Shown in pieces: positions 27,001-40,690 of a stretch of 64,000 nt of DNA. Positions within the stretch are counted from its first letter, which is position 1. Each line of letters starts with the position of its first letter. Made by a program: the position numbers and the translations under genes. Under the pieces are notes generated by a model that worked only from the letters and a program-made list of their open reading frames with translations, had not been told where the DNA came from and searched no databases. The DNA is from Balanoglossus misakiensis (lineage: Eukaryota; Hemichordata), in assembly GCA_040954595.2 (NCBI GenBank), contig CM082595.2, positions 9,176,001 to 9,240,000 of the forward strand. Reading direction: 5' to 3'.

Positions 27001-29000
27001 TCATGGGTGAAAATCATGAAAAAATGACAAATTTTGAAAAAAAAACGGGTGAAAATCATCAAAAAATGACACATTTTCGACTTTGCAAAATCTCAACATT
27101 TCGTCGATTTTTTAAAAAAAATTGTTGAAAATCATCAAAAAATGACAAATTTTCGACTTCGCAAAATCTCAAAATTTCGTCGATTTTTGAAAAAAATCAT
27201 GGGTGAAAATCATCAAAAAATGACACATTTTCGACTTTGCAAAATCTCAAAATTTCGTCGATTTTTGAAAAAAAATCATGGGTGAAAATCATCAAAAAAT
27301 GACAAATTTTGAAAAAAAACGGGTGAAAATCATCAAAAAATGACACATTTTCGACTTTGCAAAATCTCAAAATTTCGTCGATTTTTGAAGAAAATCATGG
27401 GTGAAAATCATCAAAAAATGACAAATTTTCGACTTTGCAAAATCTCAAAATTTCGTCGATTTTTGAAAAAAATCATGGGGGAAAATCATCAAAAAATTAC
27501 AAATTTTCGACTGCAAAATCTCAAAATTTCGTCGATTTTTGAAAAAATCATGGGTGAAAATCATGAAAAAATGACAAATTTTCGACTTTGCAAAATCTGA
27601 AAATTTCGTCGATTTTTGAAAAAAATCATGGGGGAAAATGATCAAAAAATGACAAATTTTCGACTGCAAAATCTTAAAATTTCGTCAATTTTGAAAAAAA
27701 TCATGGGTGAAAATCATCAAAAAATGACATTTTTTTTACTGCAAAATCTCAAAATTTCATCGATTTTTGAAAAAAATCATGGGTGAAAATCATCAAAAAA
27801 TGATAAATTTTCGACTTTGCAAAATCTCAAAATTTCGTCGATTTTTGAAGAAAATCAAGGGTGAAAATCATCAAAAAATGACAAAATTTTCGACTTTGTA
27901 AAATCACAAAATTTCGTCGATTTTTGAAAAAAAATCATGGTTGAAAATCATCAAAAAATGACAAAATTTTCGACTTTGAAAAATCACAAAATTTCGTCGA
28001 TTTTTGAAAAAAATCATGGGTGAAAATCATGAAAAAATGACAAATTTTGAAAAAAAAACGGGTGAAAATCATCAAAAAATGACACATTTTCGACTTTGCA
28101 AAATCTCAACATTTCGTCGATTTTTTAAAAAAAATTGTTGAAAATCATCAAAAAATGACAAATTTTCGACTTCGCAAAATCTCAAAATTTCGTCGATTTT
28201 TGAAAAAAATCATGGGTGAAAATCATCAAAAAATGACACATTTTCGACTTTGCAAAATCTCAAAATTTCGTCGATTTTTGAAAAAAAATCATGGGTGAAA
28301 ATCATCAAAAAATGACAAATTTTGAAAAAAAACGGGTGAAAATCATCAAAAAATGACACATTTTCGACTTTGCAAAATCTCAAAATTTCGTCGATTTTTG
28401 AAGAAAATCATGGGTGAAAATCATCAAAAAATGACAAATTTTCGACTTTGCAAAATCTCAAAATTTCGTCGATTTTTGAAAAAAATCATGGGGGAAAATC
28501 ATCAAAAAATTACAAATTTTCGACTGCAAAATCTCAAAATTTCGTCGATTTTGGAAAAAATCATGGGTGAAAATCATGAAAAAATGACAAATTTTCGACT
28601 TTGCAAAATCTGAAAATTTCGTCGATTTTTGAAAAAAATCATGGGGGAAAATGATCAAAAAATGACAAATTTTCGACTGCAAAATCTCAAAATTTCGTCA
28701 ATTTTGAAAAAAATCATGGGTGAAAATCATCAAAAAATGACAATTTTTTTACTGCAAAATCTCAAAATTTCATCGATTTTTGAAAAAAATCATGGGTGAA
28801 AATCATCAAAAAATGATAAATTTTCGACTTTGCAAAATCTCAAAATTTCGTCGATTTTTGAAGAAAATCAAGGGTGAAAATCATCAAAAAATGACAAAAT
28901 TTTCGACTTTGTAAAATCACAAAATTTCGTCGATTTTTGAAAAAAAATCATGGTTGAAAATCATCAAAAAATGACAAAATTTTCGACTTTGAAAAATCAC
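24059..29000. repeat. Higher-order repeat block, 1133 and about 1014 bp
   Basis: A fixed multi-monomer landmark occurs at 24164, 25297, 26430, 27445 and 28458. The spacings are 1133, 1133, 1015 and 1013 bp. The longer unit holds one extra full-plus-short monomer pair, which accounts for the difference of about 119 bp. The order of variants within each unit is conserved: short monomer, GAAGAAAATCATGGG, ATTACAAATTTTCGACTGC, CTGAAAATTTCG, TTTTTTTACTGC, GATAAATTTTCG, GAAGAAAATCAAGGG, CATGGTTG, then TTTTTTAAAAAAAATTG. Single-base marks such as AAATTCCGTC near 24400 and 25530 are shared between adjacent copies. Confidence 0.8.
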
Positions 29001-30429
29001 AAAATTTCGTCGATTTTTGAAAAAAATCATGGGTGAAAATCATGAAAAAATGACAAATTTTGAAAAAAAAACGGGTGAAAATCATCAAAAAATGACACAT
29101 TTTCGACTTTGCAAAATCTCAACATTTAGTCGATTTTTGAAAAAAATCATGGTTGAAAATCATCAAAAAATGACAAAATTTTCGACTTTGCAAAATCTCA
29201 ACATTTCGTCGATTTTTGAAAAAAATCATGGGTGAAAATCATCAAAAAATGACAAATTTTCGACTTTGCAAAATCTCAACATTTCGTCGATTTTTGAAAA
29301 AAATCATGGGTGAAAATCATCAAAAAATGACACATTTTCGACTTTGCAAAATCTCAAAATTTCGTCGATTTTTGAAAAAAATCATGGGTGAAAATCATCA
29401 AAAAATGACACATTTTCGACTTTGCAAAATCTCAAAATTTCGTCGATTTTTGAAAAAAATCATGGGTGAAAATCATCAAAAAATGACAAATTTTGAAAAA
29501 AAAACGGGTGAAAATCATCAAAAAATGACACATTTTCGACTTTGCAAAATCTCAAAATTTCGTCGATTTTTGAAAAAAAATCATGGGTGAAAATCATCAA
29601 AAAATGACAAATTTTCGTCTTTGCAAAATCTCAAAATTTCGTCCATTTTTGAAAAAAAATCATGGGGGAAAATCATCAAAAAATGACAAATTTTCGACTT
29701 TGCAAAATCTCAAAATTTCGTCGATTTTGAAAAAAACCACTGGGGGAAAATCATCAAAAAATGACAAAATTTTCGACTTTGCAAAATCACAAAATTTCGT
29801 CTATTTTGAAAAAAATCATAGGTTCGTCGATTTTAAAAAAAAAACATGGGTGAAAATCATCAAAAAATGACACATTTTCGACTTTGCAAAATCTCAAAAT
29901 TTCGTCGATTTTTGAAAAAAATCATGGGTGAAAATCATCAAAAAATGACAAATTTTCGACTTTGCAAAATCTCAAAATTTCGTCGATTTTTGAAAAAAAT
30001 CATGGGTGAAAATCATGAAAAAATGACAAATTTTGAAAAAAAACGGGTGAAAATCGTCAAAAAATGACACATTTTCGACTTTGCAAAATCTCAAAATTTC
30101 GTCGATTTTTGAAAAAAAATCATGGGTGAAAACCATCAAAAAATGACAAATTTTCGACTTTGCAAAATCTCAAAATTTCGTCGATTTTTGAAAAAAATCA
30201 TGGGTGAAAATCATCAAAAAATGACAAATTTTCGACTTTGCAAAATCTCAAAATTTCGTCGATTTTTGAAGAAAATCATGGGTGAAAATCATCAAAAAAT
30301 GACAAATTTTCGACTTTGCAAAATCTCAAAATTTCGTCGATTTTTGAAAAAAATCATGGGGGAAAATCATCAAAAAATGACAAATTTTCGACTGCAAAAT
30401 CTCAAAATTTCGTCGATTTTTGAAAAAAT

Positions 30430-33400
30430 CATGGGTGAAAATCATGAAAAAATGACAAATTTTCGACTTTGCAAAATCTGAAAATTTCGTCGATTTTTGA
30501 AAAAAATCATGGGGGAAAATGATCAAAAAATGACAAATTTTCGACTGCAAAATCTCAAAATTTCGTCAATTTTGAAAAAAATCATGGGTGAAAATCATCA
30601 AAAAATGACAATTTTTTTACTGCAAAATCTCAAAATTTCATCGATTTTTGAAAAAAATCATGGGTGAAAATCATCAAAAAATGATAAATTTTCGACTTTG
30701 CAAAATCTCAAAATTTCGTCGATTTTTGAAGAAAATCAAGGGTGAAAATCATCCAAAAATGACAAATTTTCGACTTTGCAAAATCTCAAAATTTCGTCGA
30801 TTTTTGAAAAAAATCATGGGGAAAATGATCAAAAAATGACAAATTTTCGACTGCAAAAACTCAAAATTTCGTCAATTTTGAAAAAAATCATGGGTGAAAA
30901 TCATCAAAAAATGACAAATTTTCCTCTTTGCAAAATCTATAAATTTCGTCGATTTTTGAAAAATTTTCAACTTTGCAAAATCTCAAAATTTCGTCGATTT
31001 TTGAAAAAAATCATGGGAGAAAATCATCAAAAAATGACAAATTTTTGACTGAAAAATCTCAAATTTTCGTCGATTTTTTAAAAAAAATTGTTGAAAATCA
31101 TCAAAAAATGACAAATTTTTGACTTTGCAAAATCTCAAAATTTCGTCAATTTTGAAAAAAATCATGGGTGAAAATCATCAAAAAATGACAAATTTTCGAC
31201 TTTGCAAAATCTCAAATTTTCGTCGATTTTTGAAAAAAATCATGGGGGAAAATGATCAAAAAATGACAAATTTTCGACTGCAAAATTTCAAAATTTCGTC
31301 AATTTTGAAAAAATCATGGGTGAAAATCATCAATTTATGACAAATTTTCGACTGCAAAAACTCAAAATTTCATCAATTTTGAAAAAAATCATGGGTGAAA
31401 ATCATCAAAAATGACAAATTTTCCTCTTTGCAAAATCTATAAATTTCGTCGATTTTTGAAAAATTTTCAACTTTGCAAAATCTCAAAATTTCGTCGATTT
31501 TTGAAAAAAATCATGGGGGAAAATCATCAAAAAATGACAAATTTTCGACTGCAAAATCTCAAAATTTCGTCGATTTTTGAAATAAATCATTGTTGAAAAT
31601 TATCAAAAATTGACAAATTTTCCTTTTTGCAAAATCTCAAAATTTCGTCGATTTTGAAAAAAATCATGGGTGAAAATCATCAAAAAATGACAAATTTTCG
31701 ACTTTGCAAAATCTCAAAATTTCGTCGATTTTTGAAGAAAATCATGGGTGAAAATCATCAAAAAATGACAAATTTTCCTCTTTGCAAAATCAATAAATTT
31801 CGTCGATTTTTGAAAAATTTTCAACTTTGCAAAATCTCAAAATTTCGTCGATTTTTGAAAAAAATCATGGGGGAAAATCATCAAAAAATGACAAATTTTC
31901 GACTGCAAAATCTCAAAATTTCGTCGATTTTTGAAATAAATCATTGTTGAAAATTATCAAAAAATGACAAATTTTCCTCTTTACAAAATCACAAAATTTC
32001 GTCGATTTTTTGAAAAAAGACGGGTGAAAATCATCTAAAAATGACAAATTTTCGACTTTGCAAAATCTCAAAATTTCGTTGATTTTTGAAAAAAATCATG
32101 GGGGAAAATCATCAAAAAACGACAAATTTACGACTACAAAATCTCAAAATTTCGTCGATTTGTGAAAAAAAATCATGGGTGAAAATCATCAAAAAATGAC
32201 AAATTTTCGACTTTGCAAAATCTCAAAATTTTGCCAATTTTGAAAAAATCATGGGTGAAAATCATCAAAAAATGACAATTTTTTTACTGCAAAATCTCAA
32301 ATTTTCGTCGATTTTTTAAAAAAATTGTTGAAAATCATCAAAAAATGACAAATTTTTGACTGCAAAATCTCAAAATTTCGTCGATTTTTGAAAAAATATC
32401 ATTGTTGAAAATCATCAAAAAATGACAAATTTTCCTCTTTGCAAAATCTCAAAATTTCGTCGATTTTTGAAAAAAGACATGGGTGAAAATCATCAAAAAA
32501 TGACAAATTTTCGACTTTGCAAAATCTCAAAATTTCGTCGATTTTTGAAAAAATCATGGGTGAAAATCATGAAAAAATGACAAATTTTCGACTTTGCAAA
32601 ATCTGAAAATTTCGTCGATTTTTGAAAAAAATCATTGGGGAAAATGATCAAAAAATGACAAATTTTCGACTGCAAAATCTCAAAATTTCGTCAATTTTGA
32701 AAAAAATCATGGTCGAAAATCATCAAATAATGACAATTTTTTTACTGCAAAATCTCAAAATTTGATCGATTTTTGAAAAAAATCATGGGTGAAAATCATC
32801 AAAAAATGACAAATTTTCGACTTTGCAAAATCTCAAAATTTCGTCGATTTTTGAAGAAAATCAAGGGTGAAAATCATCAAAAAATGACAAATTTTCGACT
32901 TTGCAAAATCTCAAAATTTCGTCGATTTTTGAAAAAAATCATGGGGAAAATGATCAAAAAATGACAAATTTTCGACTGCAAAATTTCAAAATTTCGTCAA
33001 TTTTGAAAAAATCATGGGTGAAAATCATCAAAAAATGACAAATTTTCGACTGCAAAATCTCAAAATTTCGTCGATTTTTGAAAAAAAAAACGGGTGAAAA
33101 TCATCAAAAAATTACAAATTTTCGACTGCAAAAACTCAAAATTTCGTCAATTTTGAAAAAAATCATGGGTGAAAATCATCAAAAAATGACAAATTTTCCT
33201 CTTTGCAAAATCTATAAATTTCGTCGATTTTTGAAAAATTTTCAACTTTGCAAAATCTCAAAATTTCGTCGATTTTGGAAAAAAATCATGGGGGAAAATC
33301 ATCAAAAAATGACAAATTTTCGACTGCAAAATCTCAAAATTTCGTCGATTTTTGAAATAAATCATTGTTGAAAATTATCAAAAAATGACAAATTTTCCTC

Positions 33401-36400
33401 TTTGCAAAATCTCAAAATTTCGTCGAGTTTTTGAAAAAAGACGGGTGAAAATCATGAAAAAATGACAAATTTTCGACTTTGCAAAATCTGAAAATTTCGT
33501 CGATTTTTGAAAAAAATCATGGGGGAAAATGATCAAAAAATGACAAATTTTCGACTGCAAAATCTCAAAATTTCGTCAATTTTGAAAAAAATCATGGGTG
33601 AAAATCATCAAAAAATGACAATTTTTTTACTGCAAAATCTCAAAATTTCATCGATTTTTGAAAAAAATCATGGGTGAAAATCATCAAAAAATGATAAATT
33701 TTCGACTTTGCAAAATCTCAAAATTTCGTCGATTTTTGAAGAAAATCAAGGGTGAAAATCATCCAAAAATGACAAATTTTCGACTTTGCAAAATCTCAAA
33801 ATTTCGTCGATTTTTGAAAAAAATCATGGGGAAAATGATCAAAAAATGACAAATTTTCGACTGCAAAAACTCAAAATTTCGTCAATTTTGAAAAAAATCA
33901 TGGGTGAAAATCATCAAAAAATGACAAATTTTCCTCTTTGCAAAATCTATAAATTTCGTCGATTTTTGAAAAATTTTCAACTTTGCAAAATCTCAAAATT
34001 TCGTCGATTTTTGAAAAAAATCATGGGAGAAAATCATCAAAAAATGACAAATTTTTGACTGAAAAATCTCAAATTTTCGTCGATTTTTTAAAAAAAATTG
34101 TTGAAAATCATCAAAAAATGACAAATTTTTGACTTTGCAAAATCTCAAAATTTCGTCAATTTTGAAAAAAATCATGGGTGAAAATCATCAAAAAATGACA
34201 AATTTTCGACATTGCAAAATCTCAAATTTTCGTCGATTTTTGAAAAAAATCATGGGGGAAAATGATCAAAAAATGACAAATTTTCGACTGCAAAATTTCA
34301 AAATTTCGTCAATTTTGAAAAAATCATGGGTGAAAATCATCAATTTATGACAAATTTTCGACTGCAAAAACTCAAAATTTCATCAATTTTGAAAAAAATC
34401 ATGGGTGAAAATCATCAAAAAATGACAAATTTTCCTCTTTGCAAAATCTATAAATTTCGTCGATTTTTGAAAAATTTTCAACTTTGCAAAATCTCAAAAT
34501 TTCGTCGATTTTTGAAAAAAATCATGGGGGAAAATCATCAAAAAATGACAAATTTTCGACTGCAAAATCTCAAAATTTCGTCGATTTTTGAAATAAATCA
34601 TTGTTGAAAATTATCAAAAATTGACAAATTTTCCTTTTTGCAAAATCTCAAAATTTCGTCGATTTTGAAAAAAATCATGGGTGAAAATCATCAAAAAATG
34701 ACAAATTTTCGACTTTGCAAAATCTCAAAATTTCGTCGATTTTTGAAGAAAATCATGGGTGAAAATCATCAAAAAATGACAAATTTTCCTCTTTGCAAAA
34801 TCAATAAATTTCGTCGATTTTTGAAAAATTTTCAACTTTGCAAAATCTCAAAATTTCGTCGATTTTTGAAAAAAATCATGGGGGAAAATCATCAAAAAAT
34901 GACAAATTTTCGACTGCAAAATCTCAAAATTTCGTCGATTTTTGAAATAAATCATTGTTGAAAATTATCAAAAAATGACAAATTTTCCTCTTTACAAAAT
35001 CACAAAATTTCGTCGATTTTTTGAAAAAAGACGGGTGAAAATCATCTAAAAATGACAAATTTTCGACTTTGCAAAATCTCAAAATTTCGTTGATTTTTGA
35101 AAAAAATCATGGGGGAAAATCATCAAAAAATGACAAATTTACGACTACAAAATCTCAAAATTTCGTCGATTTGTGAAAAAAAATCATGGGTGAAAATCAT
35201 CAAAAAATGACAAATTTTCGACTTTGCAAAATCTCAAAATTTTGCCAATTTTGAAAAAATCATGGGTGAAAATCATCAAAAAATGACAAATTTTTTACTG
35301 CAAAATCTCAAATTTTCGTCGATTTTTAAAAAAAATTGTTGAAAATCATCAAAAAATGACAAATTTTTGACTGCAAAATCTCAAAATTTCGTCGATTTTT
35401 GAAAAAATATCATTGTTGAAAATCATCAAAAAATGACAAATTTTCCTCTTTGCAAAATCTCAAAATTTCGTCGATTTTTGAAAAAAGACATGGGTGAAAA
35501 TTATCAAAAAATGACAAATTTTCGACTTTGCAAAATCTCAAAATTTCGTCGATTTTTGAAAAAATCATGGGTGAAAATCATGAAAAAATGACAAATTTTC
35601 GACTTTGCAAAATCTGAAAATTTCGTCGATTTTTGAAAAAAATCATTGGGGAAAATGATCAAAAAATGAAAAATTTTCGACTGCAAAATCTCAAAATTTC
35701 GTCAATTTTGAAAAAAATCATGGTCGAAAATCATCAAATAATGACAATTTTTTTACTGCAAAATCTCAAAATTTGATCGATTTTTGAAAAAAATCATGGG
35801 GGAAAATCATCAAAAAATGACAAATTTTCGACTTTGCAAAATCTCAAAATTTCGTCGATTTTTGAAGAAAATCAAGGGTGAAAATCATCAAAAAATGACA
35901 AATTTTCGACTTTGCAAAATCTCAAAATTTCGTCGATTTTTGAAAAAAATCATGGGGAAAATGATCAAAAAATGACAAATTTTCGACTGCAAAATTTCAA
36001 AATTTCGTCAATTTTGAAAAAATCATGGGTGAAAATCATAAAAAAATGACAAATTTTCGACTGCAAAATCTCAAAATTTCGTCGATTTTTGAAAAAAAAA
36101 ACGGGTGAAAATCATCAAAAAATTACAAATTTTCGACTGCAAAAACTCAAAATTTCGTCAATTTTGAATTAAATCATGGGTGAAAATCATCAAAAAATGA
36201 CAAATTTTCCTCTTTGCAAAATCTATAAATTTCGTCGATTTTTGAAAAATTTTCAACTTTGCAAAATCTCAAAATTTCGTCGATTTTGGAAAAAAATCAT
36301 GGGGGAAAATCATCAAAAAATGACAAATTTTCGACTGCAAAATCTCAAAATTTCGTCGATTTTTGAAATAAATCATTGTTGAAAATTATCAAAAAATGAC

Positions 36401-39400
36401 AAATTTTCCTCTTTGCAAAATCTCAAAATTTCGTCGAGTTTTTGAAAAAAGACGGGTGAAAATCATCTAAAAATGACAAATTTTCGACTTTGCAAAATCT
36501 CAAAATTTCGTTGATTTTTGAAAAAAATCATGGGGGAAAATCATCAAAAAATGACAAATTAACGACTACAAAATCTCAAAATTTCGTCGATTTGTGAAAA
36601 AAAATCATGGGTGAAAATCATCAAAAAATGACAAATTTTCGACTTTGCAAAATCTCAAAATTTTGCCAATTTTGAAAAAATCATGGGTGAAAATCATCAA
36701 AAAATGACAATTTTTTTACTGCAAAATCTCAAATTTTCGTCGATTTTTTAAAAAAATTGTTGAAAATCATCAAAAAATGACAAATTTTCGACTGCAAAAT
36801 CTCAAAATTTCGTCGATTTTTGAAATAAATCATTGTTGAAAATTATCAAAAAATGACAAATTTTCCTCTTTGCAAAATCTCAAAATTTCGTCGAGTTTTT
36901 GAAAAAAGACGGGTGAAAATCATGAAAAAATGACAAATTTTCGACTTTGCAAAATCTGAAAATTTCGTCGATTTTTGAAAAAAATCATGGGGGAAAATGA
37001 TCAAAAAATGACAAATTTTCGACTGCAAAATCTCAAAATTTCGTCAATTTTGAAAAAAATCATGGGTGAAAATCATCAAAAAATGACAATTTTTTTACTG
37101 CAAAATCTCAAAATTTCATCGATTTTTGAAAAAAATCATGGGTGAAAATCATCAAAAAATGATAAATTTTCGACTTTGCAAAATCTCAAAATTTCGTCGA
37201 TTTTTGAAGAAAATCAAGGGTGAAAATCATCCAAAAATGACAAATTTTCGACTTTGCAAAATCTCAAAATTTCGTCGATTTTTGAAAAAAATCATGGGGA
37301 AAATGATCAAAAAATGACAAATTTTCGACTGCAAAAACTCAAAATTTCGTCAATTTTGAAAAAAATCATGGGTGAAAATCATCAAAAAATGACAAATTTT
37401 CCTCTTTGCAAAATCTATAAATTTCGTCGATTTTTGAAAAATTTTCAACTTTGCAAAATCTCAAAATTTCGTCGATTTTTGAAAAAAATCATGGGAGAAA
37501 ATCATCAAAAAATGACAAATTTTTGACTGAAAAATCTCAAATTTTCGTCGATTTTTTAAAAAAAATTGTTGAAAATCATCAAAAAATGACAAATTTTTGA
37601 CTTTGCAAAATCTCAAAATTTCGTCAATTTTGAAAAAAATCATGGGTGAAAATCATCAAAAAATGACAAATTTTCGACATTGCAAAATCTCAAATTTTCG
37701 TCGATTTTTGAAAAAAATCATGGGGGAAAATGATCAAAAAATGACAAATTTTCGACTGCAAAATTTCAAAATTTCGTCAATTTTGAAAAAATCATGGGTG
37801 AAAATCATCAATTTATGACAAATTTTCGACTGCAAAAACTCAAAATTTCATCAATTTTGAAAAAAATCATGGGTGAAAATCATCAAAAAATGACAAATTT
37901 TCCTCTTTGCAAAATCTATAAATTTCGTCGATTTTTGAAAAATTTTCAACTTTGCAAAATCTCAAAATTTCGTCGATTTTTGAAAAAAATCATGGGGGAA
38001 AATCATCAAAAAATGACAAATTTTCGACTGCAAAATCTCAAAATTTCGTCGATTTTTGAAATAAATCATTGTTGAAAATTATCAAAAATTGACAAATTTT
38101 CCTTTTTGCAAAATCTCAAAATTTCGTCGATTTTGAAAAAAATCATGGGTGAAAATCATCAAAAAATGACAAATTTTCGACTTTGCAAAATCTCAAAATT
38201 TCGTCGATTTTTGAAGAAAATCATGGGTGAAAATCATCAAAAAATGACAAATTTTCCTCTTTGCAAAATCAATAAATTTCGTCGATTTTTGAAAAATTTT
38301 CAACTTTGCAAAATCTCAAAATTTCGTCGATTTTTGAAAAAAATCATGGGGGAAAATCATCAAAAAATGACAAATTTTCGACTGCAAAATCTCAAAATTT
38401 CGTCGATTTTTGAAATAAATCATTGTTGAAAATTATCAAAAAATGACAAATTTTCCTCTTTACAAAATCACAAAATTTCGTCGATTTTTTGAAAAAAGAC
38501 GGGTGAAAATCATCTAAAAATGACAAATTTTCGACTTTGCAAAATCTCAAAATTTCGTTGATTTTTGAAAAAAATCATGGGGGAAAATCATCAAAAAATG
38601 ACAAATTTACGACTACAAAATCTCAAAATTTCGTCGATTTGTGAAAAAAAATCATGGGTGAAAATCATCAAAAAATGACAAATTTTCGACTTTGCAAAAT
38701 CTCAAAATTTTGCCAATTTTGAAAAAATCATGGGTGAAAATCATCAAAAAATGACAAATTTTTTACTGCAAAATCTCAAATTTTCGTCGATTTTTAAAAA
38801 AAATTGTTGAAAATCATCAAAAAATGACAAATTTTTGACTGCAAAATCTCAAAATTTCGTCGATTTTTGAAAAATATCATTGTTGAAAATCATCAAAAAA
38901 TGACAAATTTTCCTCTTTGCAAAATCTCAAAATTTCGTCGATTTTTGAAAAAAGACATGGGTGAAAATTATCAAAAAATGACAAATTTTCGACTTTGCAA
39001 AATCTCAAAATTTCGTCGATTTTTGAAAAAATCATGGGTGAAAATCATGAAAAAATGACAAATTTTCGACTTTGCAAAATCTGAAAATTTCGTCGATTTT
39101 TGAAAAAAATCATTGGGGAAAATGATCAAAAAATGAAAAATTTTCGACTGCAAAATCTCAAAATTTCGTCAATTTTGAAAAAAATCATGGTCGAAAATCA
39201 TCAAATAATGACAATTTTTTTACTGCAAAATCTCAAAATTTGATCGATTTTTGAAAAAAATCATGGGGGAAAATCATCAAAAAATGACAAATTTTCGACT
39301 TTGCAAAATCTCAAAATTTCGTCGATTTTTGAAGAAAATCAAGGGTGAAAATCATCAAAAAATGACAAATTTTCGACTTTGCAAAATCTCAAAATTTCGT

Positions 39401-40320
39401 CGATTTTTGAAAAAAATCATGGGGAAAATGATCAAAAAATGACAAATTTTCGACTGCAAAATTTCAAAATTTCGTCAATTTTGAAAAAATCATGGGTGAA
39501 AATCATAAAAAAATGACAAATTTTCGACTGCAAAATCTCAAAATTTCGTCGATTTTTGAAAAAAAAAACGGGTGAAAATCATCAAAAAATTACAAATTTT
39601 CGACTGCAAAAACTCAAAATTTCGTCAATTTTGAATTAAATCATGGGTGAAAATCATCAAAAAATGACAAATTTTCCTCTTTGCAAAATCTATAAATTTC
39701 GTCGATTTTTGAAAAATTTTCAACTTTGCAAAATCTCAAAATTTCGTCGATTTTGGAAAAAAATCATGGGGGAAAATCATCAAAAAATGACAAATTTTCG
39801 ACTGCAAAATCTCAAAATTTCGTCGATTTTTGAAATAAATCATTGTTGAAAATTATCAAAAAATGACAAATTTTCCTCTTTGCAAAATCTCAAAATTTCG
39901 TCGAGTTTTTGAAAAAAGACGGGTGAAAATCATCTAAAAATGACAAATTTTCGACTTTGCAAAATCTCAAAATTTCGTTGATTTTTGAAAAAAATCATGG
40001 GGGAAAATCATCAAAAAATGACAAATTAACGACTACAAAATCTCAAAATTTCGTCGATTTGTGAAAAAAAATCATGGGTGAAAATCATCAAAAAATGACA
40101 AATTTTCGACTTTGCAAAATCTCAAAATTTTGCCAATTTTGAAAAAATCATGGGTGAAAATCATCAAAAAATGACAATTTTTTTACTGCAAAATCTCAAA
40201 TTTTCGTCGATTTTTTAAAAAAATTGTTGAAAATCATCAAAAAATGACAAATTTTTGACTGCAAAATCTCAAAATTTCGTCGATTTTTGAAAAAAAATCA
40301 TTGTTGAAAATCATCAAATA
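30430..40320. repeat. Super-repeats of 3.01 and 3.47 kb
   Basis: Landmarks at 30776, 31119, 31627, 32493 and 32773 recur 3010-3011 bp later (33786, 34129, 34638, 35504, 35784). They recur a third time 3467-3468 bp after that (37254, 37597, 38106, 38971, 39251). The three copies are roughly 30430-33445, 33446-36912 and 36913-40320. Copies two and three hold about 458 bp (36455-36912 and from about 39922) that is absent from copy one. The units are marked by TTTTCCTCTTTGC, CTATAAATTTCG and a fused short piece GAAAAATTTTCAACTTTGC. Copies two and three share changes not in copy one, for example CGACATTGC at 34206 and 37675 against CGACTTTGC at 31197. Confidence 0.8.
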
Positions 40321-40690
40321 ATGACAAATTTTCCTCTTTGCAAAATCTCAAAATTTCGTCGATTTTTGAAAAAAGACATGGGTGAAAATCATCAAAAAAT
40401 GACAAATTTTAGACTTTGCAAAATCTCAAAATTTCGTCGATTTTTGAAAAAAAATCATGGAGGAAAATCATTAAAAAATGACAAATTTACGACTGCAAAA
40501 TCTCAAAATTTCGTCGATTTGTGAAAAAAAATCATGGGTGAAAATCATCAAAAAATGACAAATTTACGACTGCAAAATCTCAAAATTTCGTCGATTTGTG
40601 AAAAAAAATCATGGGTGAAAATCATCAAAAAATGACAAATTTTTGACTGCAAAATCTCAAAATTTCGTCGATTTTTGAAAAAAATCATGG

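Larger units (their letters stand above)
1..40690. repeat. Satellite array with 78 bp monomer
   Basis: Roughly 500 tandem monomers fill this stretch and continue past the left edge. The consensus monomer is 78 bp, with segments such as TTTTCGACTTTGCAAAATC, AAAATTTCGTCGATTTTTG, AATCATGGGTGAAAATCATC and AAAAAATGAC in order. By my count it holds 21 G or C and three CpG, about twice the number expected from its composition. Each monomer has a perfect 7 bp inverted repeat (GATTTTT-GAA-AAAAATC) and two TCGA sites. Variants include a 41-42 bp short monomer that jumps from ATTTT straight to GAAAA, a 75 bp type (CGACTGC, then GTCAATTTTG), a TTTTTTTACTGC type and, mostly right of 21 kb, a TTTTCCTCTTTGC type. 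The length of the A-run after TTTTTG varies among monomers. Its chromosomal role (centromeric, pericentromeric or other) is unknown. Confidence 0.97.

Noticed and set aside
244-40524. Many open frames of 60-191 codons across the satellite
   Set aside because: They are the 78 bp monomer read in frame, occur on both strands, break at A-run length changes and show no non-repetitive domain. I treat them as repeat shadows, not genes.
1-40690. CRISPR array
   Set aside because: There is no alternation of constant repeat and unique spacer. The whole unit repeats, and the surrounding sequence is eukaryotic.
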